DNA of 64,000 nucleotides from MWBF01 sp040772005 (GCA_040772005.1 JAXGYZ010000002.1:1331275-1395274), one strand, 5' to 3'. Positions 42,440-50,689 are shown, counted from the first letter of the stretch. Numbers and translations are program-made. The notes: generated by a model not told the origin, from the sequence alone.

Positions 42440-43740
42440 TATCGTCCCTTGACGTACTTGTCGAAGAAAGCCACGGTCCGCTGCATGGCGACGTTGAAGT
42501 TGGCGCTGATGTTGTGATTATCGCCCGGATAGGTGTAGAACTCGTTGGGCTGGCTGCTCGCGGCCTTGAGCTGCTCGTCCAGTGTCTCAGCCCAGGCCAG
42601 CGGGACCATCTCGTCGGTCGTGGCGTGGTGCAGCGCGATGGGGCCAGAAAGGTCGGCCAGGTAGGTGTTGGGCGAGATGGTGGCCCAGAACTCGGGGTTC
42701 TGCTTGTGAGTGCCATACTTCGTGGTGAACTCCGCCACCCATCCGCTGAAGCTGCGGCCCCAGGCCCCCGCGTACCCCGACAGCCGTCGGCCCATGCGGT
42801 CCCAGCGCGCGATGATGTCGGGATAGGGCGGCACCACGCCGCCCCAGATGACCCCTGCCTTGATGTCCTGCGACACCACCATCGCACGCAGCGCAAGCTG
42901 CCCGCCGAGCGAGTGGCCCCACATGCCGATGCGGTTGGGGTCGGCATTCGCATAGGACTTGAGCGCGGCCACGGCGTTCAGCACATCCACCGTCAAGGCC
43001 GGTGAGCCGTAGCCGCCGCCGAGATTGCCATCGCCTTCCGAGTTGCCCCAGCCGCGGTAGTCGGTTTTGAAGACGATGTAGCCGCTGCGCGCGATCTGGT
43101 CCACGTAGGCCACGTAGCGTTCCGTCGTGCGATATTCGCTGGGCGCGATATAGCCGTGGTTGAACACGATCGCGGGCCAGCCGGTCGCAGGCTGCGCGCC
43201 GTCAGGACCAGTTCCGTCAGGACCAGTTCCGTCAGGACCAGTTCCGTCAGGAACCGTCATCAGCGCATAGATCCTGTAGCCGTCAGACAGGTAAGAGGCG
43301 ATATAACGGCTGTAGTTCGCCCCGGGTTCCAAAGTCTGTTCGATGGTGATGGGGCTGCCCGGATAGTCCTGTTGCCGCATGACCGCAATCTGCAAGGGGT
43401 GCGGGTCGGTGGACCAGGGGGCGGCTGTCGGTGCGGCTACCGTCGCGGTCGGTGCGGCGGTCGCGGTGGCCGGGGGCGATGGTGCAGCCGTAGTCTCTAT
43501 GGTGGCGGTGACAGGTGGCGGCACGGGTTCGTCGTTCGTCATGCCGCCGCCATTGAATGCCGCTGCCGGCTCCGGTTGTGCCGTTGCGGTTGCCGTTGGT
43601 GGGACCGTGGTGGCGAGCGCAATGACATCCGCCGTTGCGATCGACGCGGTGGGAGCAACAGCCGGTGACTCAGCCGCTCTGCTGCAGCCGGCCAGGAACG
43701 CGGCGGCGAGCAGCCACCGTACCAGGCTCGTAGACCTCAT
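42439..43740 (-). CDS. Alpha/beta-hydrolase lipoprotein (esterase/peptidase-like)
   Basis: A 433-residue secreted hydrolase. Signal peptide with lipobox FLAGC (residues about 15-19), Thr/Ala-rich linker to about residue 120, then a dienelactone/acyl-peptide hydrolase-type domain: YIAPSEYRTTERYV, YRGWGNSEGD, and the nucleophile GMWGHSLGGQLA. His is likely in PGDNHNISANF. Near residue 165-180 a DGTGP unit is repeated three times, encoded by perfect 15-bp tandem repeats (43201-43245). It follows the DUF362 gene by 34 bp. Substrate unknown. Confidence 0.83.
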   Translation of the reverse strand: MRSTSLVRWLLAAAFLAGCSRAAESPAVAPTASIATADVIALATTVPPTATATAQPEPAAAFNGGGMTNDEPVPPPVTATIETTAAPSPPATATAAPTATVAAPTAAPWSTDPHPLQIAVMRQQDYPGSPITIEQTLEPGANYSRYIASYLSDGYRIYALMTVPDGTGPDGTGPDGTGPDGAQPATGWPAIVFNHGYIAPSEYRTTERYVAYVDQIARSGYIVFKTDYRGWGNSEGDGNLGGGYGSPALTVDVLNAVAALKSYANADPNRIGMWGHSLGGQLALRAMVVSQDIKAGVIWGGVVPPYPDIIARWDRMGRRLSGYAGAWGRSFSGWVAEFTTKYGTHKQNPEFWATISPNTYLADLSGPIALHHATTDEMVPLAWAETLDEQLKAASSQPNEFYTYPGDNHNISANFNVAMQRTVAFFDKYVKGR

Positions 43741-43774
43741 ACGTGTTTCCTCATGAATCAACGCTCGACGGAGT

Positions 43775-44908
43775 TCAGCCTATCGTTACGAGGCTATACG
43801 CGCGGACACCCAAACCGATTGCTGCAGCGTGTTCCAGCGTGTGGACACCGTGGCGCGATTCCATGCGCTCGATCAGGTCCTGGCCGTCTGGCGCTGCGTA
43901 AACCAGGTCGACGCAGGCTTGATCCAACGCAACCGGGTCAAGCGACGCCAGGATGCCGATGTCCTGCATGGTCGGCGCGGCGGGATTGCCGTCGCAGTCG
44001 CAATCGACCGATAGATTGTTCATCACGTTGATGTAGACGATGTTCTCGCCCATGTAGTCGGCGACGCCCTTGGCGGCTTCTGCCATCGATTCAAGGAAGT
44101 CATCTTGCGGCGTTCCCATGCCGAACCCGGTCGTTGCCTTGCCAGCACTGTGGATGAGGCTTTTCCCGGTGGACGAGGCGATGCCGATGGACATGTTCTT
44201 GATGGCGCCGCCGAATCCGCCCATCGCATGGCCCTTGAAGTGGGCCAGGTTGACCACAAAGTCATAGTTGGTAAAGTGCGAGCCGACCACGTCTTCCTTG
44301 AGGTCCTTGCCCCCGACAATGGGCAGGTTCATCGTGCCTTCTGCATCCATGATGTCGACCGGCGCAATGGCCGCGAAACCATGCTGTTCCATGACGCGCT
44401 GATGCGATGCAGTGTCGGCGCGGCGGCCGCCGTAGGCCGTGTTGCACTCCACAATCGTCCCGTTCACGCCCTGCACCAACGATCCGATCAGGTCGGGCGA
44501 CAGGAAGTGATGGCCGCCCGGTTCGCCGCTGGAGATTTTAACGGCCACCTTGCCGGTGGCCTGGCGGCCCAGGGCTTCGTAGATTTGGGTTAGCCCCGCC
44601 GCAGTGATGTCCGTCGTCATGAACACCGTGGCCGCGCCCGCGCTCTCAGGCAGGGCGGTTGCCTCAGGTGTTGATGTTGCCGGTTCCGGCGTGGCGGTTG
44701 CTTCGGGCGTCGATGTTGCCGGCTCCGATGTAGCGGTTGGCGCAGCCGTCGGCGGTTCCGGCATCTTCGTCTCCGTGGGAGCTGGCGCCGATTCTGTGGC
44801 CGGCGCTGGCGTCGCGCAGCCGCCCAGGCTCACGACTACGCCTGCAACAGGCAGCGCCAATAGACCGCGCAGAAAGGCGCGGCGGTCAAGTCGAGTCTTC
44901 TGAAACAT
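43775..44908 (-). CDS. DUF362 family lipoprotein with Tat-like signal
   Basis: A 377-residue protein. DRRAFLRGLLALPVAGVV and GGC form a Tat-type signal with lipobox, followed by a Thr/Pro/Glu-rich linker with SEPATSTPEATATPEP repeats. The rest matches DUF362: KVAVKISSGEPGGHHF, NTAYGGRRADTASH, VVNLAHFKGHAMGGFGGAIKNMSIG, DCDCDGNPAAPTM. In other bacteria DUF362 proteins occur fused to ferredoxins; function is unknown. A cluster of Cys and Asp (VDCDCDG) could bind a metal. It lies 47 bp after the CMD gene. The start MFQKTRLDRR is used; the longer frame overlaps the CMD gene. Confidence 0.82.
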   Translation of the reverse strand: MFQKTRLDRRAFLRGLLALPVAGVVVSLGGCATPAPATESAPAPTETKMPEPPTAAPTATSEPATSTPEATATPEPATSTPEATALPESAGAATVFMTTDITAAGLTQIYEALGRQATGKVAVKISSGEPGGHHFLSPDLIGSLVQGVNGTIVECNTAYGGRRADTASHQRVMEQHGFAAIAPVDIMDAEGTMNLPIVGGKDLKEDVVGSHFTNYDFVVNLAHFKGHAMGGFGGAIKNMSIGIASSTGKSLIHSAGKATTGFGMGTPQDDFLESMAEAAKGVADYMGENIVYINVMNNLSVDCDCDGNPAAPTMQDIGILASLDPVALDQACVDLVYAAPDGQDLIERMESRHGVHTLEHAAAIGLGVRAYSLVTIG

Positions 44909-44955
44909 GGAGTGTCTCCGCTGGTCTGGTGTGAACCTGTTCACCGTGAACAAGT

Positions 44956-45282
44956 TCACCCGCCGACTTCCTCGAAGATGCGGCGAGCGATGGTCAAGGC
45001 CGTGTATGCTGTCGGCCACCCGGAATAGAATGCCAGATGGGTAATGAGTTCAATCAACTCATCCTGTGTCACGCCGTTTTCGAGCGCCCGCTTGAGGTGA
45101 AAGGGCAGCTCGTTCGTCCGGTACAGCGCCACCAGGGTCGCAACGGTAATCAAGCTCCGGTCGCGCCTGGATAGGCCAGGCCGTTCCCAGACATCTCGGA
45201 ACAGAACATCGTGCGTATAGCCGGTCAGCGCCGGCGCAAGTTCCTCGAACGACTTGCTCGCATTGGTGGGTTCATGGGACAT
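44956..45282 (-). CDS. Carboxymuconolactone decarboxylase family protein
   Basis: A 108-residue helical protein of the CMD/AhpD-like family (RDRSLITVATLVALYRTNELPFHLKRALENG, THLAFYSGWPTAYTALTIA). The CxxC redox pair of AhpD is absent, so this is the decarboxylase-like or general stress type. Such genes often accompany MerR regulators and dehydrogenases. It lies 22 bp downstream of the MerR gene and 47 bp before the DUF362 gene, within the same run. Confidence 0.87.
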   Translation of the reverse strand: MSHEPTNASKSFEELAPALTGYTHDVLFRDVWERPGLSRRDRSLITVATLVALYRTNELPFHLKRALENGVTQDELIELITHLAFYSGWPTAYTALTIARRIFEEVGG

Positions 45283-45304
45283 GAAACACCTCTATTTCAT
45301 GCGC

Positions 45305-45712
45305 TCAATTCGATATGTCGTCGCTATCGTTTTGCGCGCGCAGCAGCTCCCGTTCAGCAGGAATGATGCTGCTTTCGTACATGGCAATCTTGTAGTTCAA
45401 CAAATCGAGCGTCCTGTGCAATTCAGCCATCCTGGCAGTAACCTGCTCGCGTTGGTCCTTCAAGATTTGCTTTCGTGCCTCGATGGTCGCTTCGCCCTGC
45501 GGGAACAACTGGACGTACCTCACCAACTGCTCGATCGGCAGCCCCGCGCTCCGCATGCACTTGATGAAGTCGATCCACATCAGGTCGCTCTCGGAGTAGT
45601 CGCGGAGTCCGCTCTTGCTCCTGCGCACAGGCGGGAGCAACCCGACCCTTTCGTAGTAGCGCAGGGTGTCCGGCGAGATGTCGAACTTTTCGCTCACGTC
45701 TGAGATTTGCAC
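45305..45712 (-). CDS. AdhR/NmlR-like MerR regulator
   Basis: A 135-residue MerR protein: winged helix with QISDVSEKFDISPDTLRYYERVGLL, then FIKCMRSAGLPIEQLVRYV and a long coiled coil. The only cysteine is residue 52, in the position of the conserved Cys of AdhR/NmlR proteins, where S-alkylation by aldehydes or quinones triggers activation. The tail LLRAQNDSDDISN lacks the metal-binding cysteines of CueR/ZntR, so an electrophile sensor is more likely than a metal sensor. It lies 104 bp after the small Cys-rich gene and before the CMD gene; the promoter at 46139-46169 upstream is its likely target. Confidence 0.87.
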   Translation of the reverse strand: MQISDVSEKFDISPDTLRYYERVGLLPPVRRSKSGLRDYSESDLMWIDFIKCMRSAGLPIEQLVRYVQLFPQGEATIEARKQILKDQREQVTARMAELHRTLDLLNYKIAMYESSIIPAERELLRAQNDSDDISN

Positions 45713-45816
45713 TTTGCACCTCCTGATTCTGCAGTATCGTCAAACCCCCGCCTCTGCTCGCTCCGGTCTCGATGGTCGCAAGATCATTAGCAGCGCGAAC
45801 CCGGTCGCGAGCTTCA

Positions 45817-46068
45817 TCAACAGCTATGGCAAACCTGGCCGCAGCAGGCATTAAGTCGCTCATTGCACGCTCTTCCCAGCTCTGCTGTCTGCTCCTGCTG
45901 CAACCGATAGCCGATCGCGACCAAGACCTGCCCCACGCGCGCCAATACATGTTCCTGCACGCCGGCTGCGCCCTGCGCCCGCTGCTGCTCACGCCATGCG
46001 CGCTCTTCTGCTTTGACCTTCAACTCGTAATGCTCGCTCACATAATGGTAAAGCGTGACGTCAAACAC
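45817..46068 (-). CDS. Small protein with Cys-rich C terminus
   Basis: An 83-residue protein starting at GTG 46068 (VFDVTLYHYVSEHYELKVK), preceded by GGAGG at five bases. The first two-thirds look helical and amphipathic; the end, RACNERLNACCGQVCHSC, holds five cysteines. No family is recognised. It is the first gene behind the MerR-type promoter, so it should be induced with the rest of the run. The cysteines could bind a metal or trap electrophiles, which would fit an electrophile stress response, but this is speculative. An overlapping frame exists at the 3' end. Confidence 0.55.
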   Translation of the reverse strand: MFDVTLYHYVSEHYELKVKAEERAWREQQRAQGAAGVQEHVLARVGQVLVAIGYRLQQEQTAELGRACNERLNACCGQVCHSC

Positions 46069-46138
46069 GTTGCTTCCTCCTGGTAGTGATAGATGTTGCT
46101 GGTACGGGCCGCATGCGCCTGTACATTCCCATGCCAGC

Positions 46139-46169
46139 AGCATAACACTTGGAGTTAACTCCATGTCAA
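46139..46169 (-). promoter_or_regulatory. MerR-type promoter/operator of the long minus-strand run
   Basis: On the minus strand TTGACA (46164-46169), exactly 19 bp, then TATGCT (46139-46144). The spacer holds the perfect palindrome TGGAGTTAACTCCA, the classic MerR-family operator (compare CTTGGAGTTAACTCCAAG of AdhR/NmlR-like and related sites). The start codon of the first gene is about 70 bp downstream. Confidence 0.85.
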
Positions 46170-46266
46170 GCCCCTTGGCGAGCAATTTCCGAAATTCGTG
46201 GGGCGAACCGGGGGTGCAGCCGGGGTCGAGCAGGGGGACAAGGGGATGAAGTGGCTGATCGCGCTC

Positions 46267-46375
46267 AATGGAACGCTGATGACGTTGACGGTCATGATTG
46301 ACGCTAATCCTCTTCAGCCTTTACTCGGCAAAGATCAGCGCAAATCATGATCATCAGCGTCGTCAGCGTGCTATT
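46267..46375. repeat. Palindromic repeat, family A copy 3
   Basis: The arms aatggaacgctgatgacg and cgtcgtcagcgtgctatt, with inner gtcatgatt/aatcatgatc, resemble 33364-33471. It lies 17 bp past the stop of the 278-aa hypothetical gene and upstream of the MerR-type promoter. Confidence 0.75.
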
Positions 46376-46392
46376 CCCTTTCCTGTTATCCC

Positions 46393-47229
46393 CTACGCGT
46401 CGTCGCCGTAGACTTCTTCCTGGTACTCGCGTTTGCGTTGCTTCGCCATCTGCTCATCCAGCCAGGAAAGGAACCGCTCGCGCTCCTCCTCGGATGCCGT
46501 CTGCCAGAGCTTCTGCAGCTTGTCGATAGTGCGGGGCGGCTTCTCGATGCCCGCTTCGAGATACGCCTGCTTGAGCGTCATTTCCCCGGCTTCCACCGCG
46601 TCCACCAGCTCGGGGTGATTGCGTTCCAGCCGTTCGCGCTTGCGTTGAGCGGCAGACATCCGCGGCTGTGCCGGTGCAGGCGCGCCTCCCGCGTCCTCGC
46701 CAGCCGGAATGCCTGCTGGAATGCCCACCGGACGCCGCGCGGCCAGGTCGTCGGCGGTCTCTGGTTGTGTTCCCATCTGCGCGGCAAACTGCGCGAGCAG
46801 CGCCTCACCGAGCGCGACCTCCGGGTCCAGCGCGTCGCCGTAGGCTGAGGGCGCGGAGGCCGCACGGGTGGCCCACGGCGGCGCGTCATCGCCGTGACTC
46901 GCAGTCTCATCCACAACGCCGCTGAACCTGATGACGAGCTGCATGTTCTCGGCCTGGCCTTCATCCGCGGTGCGGCGGATGAGGTTGTCCAGTGAGGTGT
47001 AGGGTTCCTGGGGCGGGGGCGGCGACAGTGTCTCCCAGATGCGATGCTCCACTGCCGCGCGCACCGCGGCCAGGAACCCCCGCTCCGATGTCTCACGCGC
47101 GCGCCAGGCCGCGTGCATGCACTCGACCACTTCCTCGCACCACTCATAGGTTCCCGGTACGCCGACGACCGGTAGGAGCGGATCGCTCGCTGCGCCTTCG
47201 CTGGCCGCGGTTGTCTTCTTCTTCGCCAA
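46393..47229 (-). CDS. Hypothetical protein, ParB/KfrA-like C-terminal pattern
   Basis: A 278-residue hydrophilic protein with no recognised enzyme motif. Residues about 20-120 form a helical domain (WCEEVVECMHAAWRARETSE, LDNLIRRTADEG); a low-complexity Ala/Pro-rich stretch follows; the last ~90 residues are charged helices with ERLERNHPELVDAVEAGE and MTLKQAYLEAGIEKPP, reminiscent of DNA-binding helix patterns in ParB-like proteins. The start is set at TTG 47229, which has CGGAGG five bases upstream and gives AKKKTTAASEG. It stands alone between two hairpins. Confidence 0.55.
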   Translation of the reverse strand: MAKKKTTAASEGAASDPLLPVVGVPGTYEWCEEVVECMHAAWRARETSERGFLAAVRAAVEHRIWETLSPPPPQEPYTSLDNLIRRTADEGQAENMQLVIRFSGVVDETASHGDDAPPWATRAASAPSAYGDALDPEVALGEALLAQFAAQMGTQPETADDLAARRPVGIPAGIPAGEDAGGAPAPAQPRMSAAQRKRERLERNHPELVDAVEAGEMTLKQAYLEAGIEKPPRTIDKLQKLWQTASEEERERFLSWLDEQMAKQRKREYQEEVYGDDA

Positions 47230-47340
47230 GTCAACCTCCGACTCGCAGATTAGAACGTCTTTTCTACACCCGAACGCGGAAAAATGCAAGCCGCAACGAT
47301 GGCGGAACGGGAATTCCAATGGAGTGCCATAGCGACGGCT

Positions 47341-47410
47341 GGAGTCGAGGCTGAAGCCGGAAACACAGGGAATGCTGACCCACAGCCAACCCGGCTTAAG
47401 CCTCGACTCC
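47341..47410. repeat. 20-bp hairpin downstream of the PIG-L gene
   Basis: ggagtcgaggctgaagccgg (47341-47360) and ccggcttaagcctcgactcc (47391-47410) are inverse with one mismatch. It lies 12 bp past the PIG-L stop, so probably the terminator of that gene pair. Confidence 0.7.
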
Positions 47411-47422
47411 GATGTCTCCTGC

Positions 47423-48187
47423 TCACGTCTTCACCCTGTCGCGCAGCGTGGCGGCCAGCGGGTCTGCATCCGGGCCGCAGAAGCCCAGGTGCAGGCGCCG
47501 GCGCCAGCCCTCGGCGTACTCGCAGCAGCCCGACAGTGTGCCCAGCTCACGGCCCAGCTCGCGCATCGTCGCGAGGTAGGAGCTGAGCCCCTGGCTCTCG
47601 TCGAGCCAGCCCTGCTGGCTCCGGTGATGCGCCAGCATCGCCTGCTTGACGTCGATCACGTCGGTGATGTCCACGTAGAAGTCCGGCCGCACCGGCTGGC
47701 GGAGCGGGTCGACGTTGCCATAAGGCTGTGCATGGTAGACCGTCACGTCACCGGTCACCGCAGGCTGCGGCGGGTCGGTCGGGTAGTTCGGCATCCCGCG
47801 GGCGAACGCGGCGGTGACGGCCAGGCGGGCCGCGTTCTGGTGATCCTCCATGTAGTCCACCGGCGAGTGGGTCAGCACGATCTCCGGGGCGACCTCGCGC
47901 ATGACTGCGGCGACGCGCGCCAGCAGCCCCGGCTCGTAGAAGATGGCCAGGTCGTCCGTGAGGCTCTCATGGAAGACCGCACCGATGGATGCCGCCGCAG
48001 CCCGCGCCTCGTCGCGGCGGATGCGGATGATCTCGTCCCGGCCGTACTGCGTCGTGCCGCAGGAGCCGTTGGCGATGGTCAGGTAATGCAGCTCATACCC
48101 TGCCCGGCCGAGCAGGATGAGCGTACCGGCCATGTGAAATTCGATGTCGTCGGGATGGGCCGCGACCGCGAATGCGCGTGGGGGCAT
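47423..48187 (-). CDS. PIG-L family deacetylase
   Basis: A 254-residue zinc-dependent N-deacetylase of the LmbE/PIG-L family (BshB-, MshB-like). The zinc motif AHPDDIEFHMAG is at residues 9-20, and HSPVDYMEDHQN supplies the third ligand. Such enzymes remove acetyl groups from GlcNAc-containing molecules. It is coupled to the NagB-like gene (stop TGA, one base, ATG), so the pair may deacetylate an amino sugar and then deaminate or isomerise it. Confidence 0.88.
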   Translation of the reverse strand: MPPRAFAVAAHPDDIEFHMAGTLILLGRAGYELHYLTIANGSCGTTQYGRDEIIRIRRDEARAAAASIGAVFHESLTDDLAIFYEPGLLARVAAVMREVAPEIVLTHSPVDYMEDHQNAARLAVTAAFARGMPNYPTDPPQPAVTGDVTVYHAQPYGNVDPLRQPVRPDFYVDITDVIDVKQAMLAHHRSQQGWLDESQGLSSYLATMRELGRELGTLSGCCEYAEGWRRRLHLGFCGPDADPLAATLRDRVKT

Positions 48188-48188
48188 A

Positions 48189-49115
48189 TCAGTGCATCTC
48201 CGCCGTGGTCGTCCCGATGCCCGGACGGTAGAAGTTGAACTGCACGTTCGGGTGGTCGGCCAACAGCGACATCGGCACCGCGCTGTCCGCAATGCGCTGC
48301 GAGATCATCAGCGTGGTCAGCCGCATCCCGAACGGGTTGTCGTGCTGGCCCGCATGCCAGATGGACACCTTCTCTGCCTGCCACGTCTCGACCGGGCCGA
48401 CGGTGAGCGCCTGGCTCGGCACGTTCTGCACCACGCCGCCGCCCGAGGTGCGCGCGTTCTGGATGAGCGTGATCGGGTGCAGGTCCACGACGCGCGTCGT
48501 CAGCCGGCGGTACTCCTCCGGCGGAGGCGGCGCATCCTGGTAGCGGCCCTCGCGCCGTGGTGGATCGTTGAACGCCCAGTGCTTGACCTCGCCCTGTCCG
48601 CCCTGCATGACGATGCAGCGGGCCTGCTGCCAGCTGGCGCGGTAGGCGGCCAGGTCTACTGCCGGGAAGTGCAGGTTGGTCGCAGGCATGCGCAGTTCCG
48701 GCCGGATGCGGTTGAAGCACAGCTCCATGTCCGCACGGCGGAAGCTCAGGGGGTGGTCTTCACCGACCTCCCGTCCGTCGATGACCCACTCGTCCATCGC
48801 CCAGAAGTGTGCGTGGCGCAGGTCCAGCTCCAGCTCGTTGACCAGCCGCGCGACGAGCGGGAGCTGCTCGGTCGGCCCGATCGGCCCGCAGATGCCCGCA
48901 GGCGCGTCCGGCGTGGCCTGCCGCCAGGCGGTGACGTACTCCAGCGCCTCGGCCAGGTAGAAGTCCTCCAGCGTGTCGTAGAACTTGATCGTGAAGCCGG
49001 GCCGTGCGAGGCCGGGCAGGTCATCCGCGGTCAGCCGGGCCGCATCGTCCAGGATCGCCCGGTCCAGCGTCGTGTAGTCCCACCAGCCGGGCGCAACTTT
49101 GCTCAGGGGTCGCAT
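48189..49115 (-). CDS. NagB-like glucosamine-6-phosphate deaminase family protein
   Basis: A 308-residue protein of the NagB/6-phosphogluconolactonase/RpiA superfamily. GICGPIGPTEQLPLVARL and HAHFWAMDEWVIDGREV match the NagB pattern, FNRIRPELRMP and HPITLIQNARTSGGG the rest, and RLTTLMISQRIAD the C-terminal half. Divergent from classical NagB (about 260 aa), so deaminase activity is not proven. The start ATG 49115 follows AAAGGATG. It is translationally coupled to the PIG-L deacetylase and divergent from the GH1 gene. The window also has a SIS-type deaminase elsewhere. Confidence 0.78.
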   Translation of the reverse strand: MRPLSKVAPGWWDYTTLDRAILDDAARLTADDLPGLARPGFTIKFYDTLEDFYLAEALEYVTAWRQATPDAPAGICGPIGPTEQLPLVARLVNELELDLRHAHFWAMDEWVIDGREVGEDHPLSFRRADMELCFNRIRPELRMPATNLHFPAVDLAAYRASWQQARCIVMQGGQGEVKHWAFNDPPRREGRYQDAPPPPEEYRRLTTRVVDLHPITLIQNARTSGGGVVQNVPSQALTVGPVETWQAEKVSIWHAGQHDNPFGMRLTTLMISQRIADSAVPMSLLADHPNVQFNFYRPGIGTTTAEMH

Positions 49116-49238
49116 GGGTGTCATCCTTTCCCAAAAGTGAAAGAGTGCGCTAGAATCCAGGCGCATGTTACGCAAACCCGCGGGCTTTTGCAAACCTCGC
49201 AGGTTTCCGACGTAAGTTTCATCTCACGGAGTGTGACA
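49116..49238. promoter_or_regulatory. Divergent control region between NagB-like and GH1 genes
   Basis: The 123-bp gap holds an inverted repeat, aaacccgcgggctttt followed by gcaaacctcgcaggttt (about 49176-49213), a possible shared operator, and a TAGAAT -10-like sequence for the plus strand near 49151-49156. Weak evidence. Confidence 0.35.
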
Positions 49239-50576
49239 ATGGCAGTCAGTTTTCCGAACGACTTTCGGTGGGGCGCGGCAACTGCGTCGTACCAGATCGA
49301 GGGGGCCTGGAACGAGGACGGCAAGGGCGAGAGCATCTGGGATCGCTTCTCGCACACGCCGGGGCGCGTCCTTAACGGCGATACGGGCGATGTGGCCTGT
49401 GACCACTACCATCGCTGGCGCGAGGATATCGCGCTGATGAAGGACCTGGGCCTCCAGATGTACCGGTTCTCCATCGGCTGGCCCCGCATCCTGCCGCGCG
49501 GCTACGGCAAGGTGAACTCGATGGGGTTGGACTTCTACAGCCGGCTCGTGGACGGCCTGCTGGCCGCGGGCATCACGCCCTATGCGACGCTGTACCATTG
49601 GGACCTGCCGCAGGCGCTGCAGGACGAGGGCGGTTGGCCCGCGCGGCACACTGCGGAGGCCTTCGCGGAGTACGCTGAGGTCCTCGCGCGGCGTCTGGGC
49701 GACCGGGTCAAGCACTGGATGACGCTGAACGAGCCGGCGGTCAGCGCGCTGCTCGGCTACTACTGGGGCGCTCACGCGCCCGGCCACCAGAACATCCGTG
49801 AAGCCCTCGCGGCGACCCATCACCTGCTCCTGGGGCATGGCTGGGCGGTCCCGGTGCTCCGCCGCGACAGCCCGGACAGCCAGGTGGGCATCGTGCTCAA
49901 TCTGAATCCAAAACACCCGGCCTCGGAGAGCGAGGCCGACCTGCGTGCGACGCAGTATATGGATGCGCTGGAGAACCGGCTGTACCTGGACCCGCTTGTG
50001 GGCCGGCCTTATCCCGAGGAAGTCATCTCGCAGCACAACATCAGCCTATCTTACGTCCAGCCCGGCGACATGCAGGCCATGACCGCGCCAGTCGACTTTC
50101 TGGGCCTGAACTACTACACGCGCGGCATCATCCGCAGCCAGGAGATTCCCGAGGCGCAGAACGCGCGGCCAACGGTCGTCCGCGGGCCGGAGGTGACCGA
50201 GATGGACTGGGAGGTGTACCCCGAGGGCCTGCACGAGATGCTGGTGCGGCTCAAGACCGAGTATCCCTTCCCCGCGTACTATGTCACCGAGAACGGCGCG
50301 GCGTACGTCGATGAGCCGGGGGCGGATGGCGTCCATGACCCGAAGCGGCTGGTCTACCTCCAGGCGCATTTCGAGCAGGCCGCGCGGGCCATTGCGGACG
50401 GCGTGCCGCTCAAGGGTTACTTCGTCTGGTCGTTGATGGACAACTTCGAGTGGGCGTGGGGCTACACCAGGCGCTTTGGCATCGTCTACGTGGACTACGA
50501 GACGCAGGAACGCACTCCCAAGTCCAGCGCGCTGTGGTACCGGCGGGTTATTGCTGCGAATGGGATAGTTGAATAG
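49239..50576 (+). CDS. GH1 beta-glucosidase
   Basis: A 445-residue family 1 glycoside hydrolase. The acid/base Glu is in TLNEP at residue 165 and the nucleophile Glu in VTENG at residue 351; FRWGAATASYQIEGAWNEDG and YRFSIGWPRILP are also present. No signal peptide: cytoplasmic, acting on imported beta-glucosides or related disaccharides. The long open frame upstream is antisense to the NagB-like and PIG-L genes and is not part of it; start ATG 49239 (MAVSFPNDF) is the natural one. Confidence 0.95.
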   Translation: MAVSFPNDFRWGAATASYQIEGAWNEDGKGESIWDRFSHTPGRVLNGDTGDVACDHYHRWREDIALMKDLGLQMYRFSIGWPRILPRGYGKVNSMGLDFYSRLVDGLLAAGITPYATLYHWDLPQALQDEGGWPARHTAEAFAEYAEVLARRLGDRVKHWMTLNEPAVSALLGYYWGAHAPGHQNIREALAATHHLLLGHGWAVPVLRRDSPDSQVGIVLNLNPKHPASESEADLRATQYMDALENRLYLDPLVGRPYPEEVISQHNISLSYVQPGDMQAMTAPVDFLGLNYYTRGIIRSQEIPEAQNARPTVVRGPEVTEMDWEVYPEGLHEMLVRLKTEYPFPAYYVTENGAAYVDEPGADGVHDPKRLVYLQAHFEQAARAIADGVPLKGYFVWSLMDNFEWAWGYTRRFGIVYVDYETQERTPKSSALWYRRVIAANGIVE

Positions 50577-50665
50577 AACGCTGATTCACGCAGATGATCA
50601 TGATTTGTCTGATATTTTCTAATAATTCTGTCAATCATGATAATCAGCGTCATCAGCGTCCTATT
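50572..50665. repeat. Palindromic repeat, family A copy 4
   Basis: The arms aatagaacgctgatt and atcagcgtcctatt, with inner gatgatcatgat and atcatgataatc. It overlaps the GH1 stop codon region and lies before the aldo/keto reductase gene, so it follows a 3' end like the other copies. Confidence 0.75.
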
Positions 50666-50689
50666 CCGTCTATGAAGGAGGGGATCCCT

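Noticed and set aside
45423..45992. Frame containing MSDLMPAAARFA overlapping the MerR and small Cys-rich genes
   Set aside because: It overlaps the clear MerR coding sequence by nearly 300 bp and shows no family pattern. It is kept in mind only as an alternative to the 3' end of the small gene.
48144..49238. Upstream extension of the GH1 frame
   Set aside because: It runs antisense to the NagB-like and PIG-L genes; GH1 homology begins exactly at MAVSFPNDF after 49239.
33364..50665. Family A elements as a CRISPR-like array
   Set aside because: Copies are thousands of bases apart and each is internally palindromic; there is no regular spacing or cas genes.
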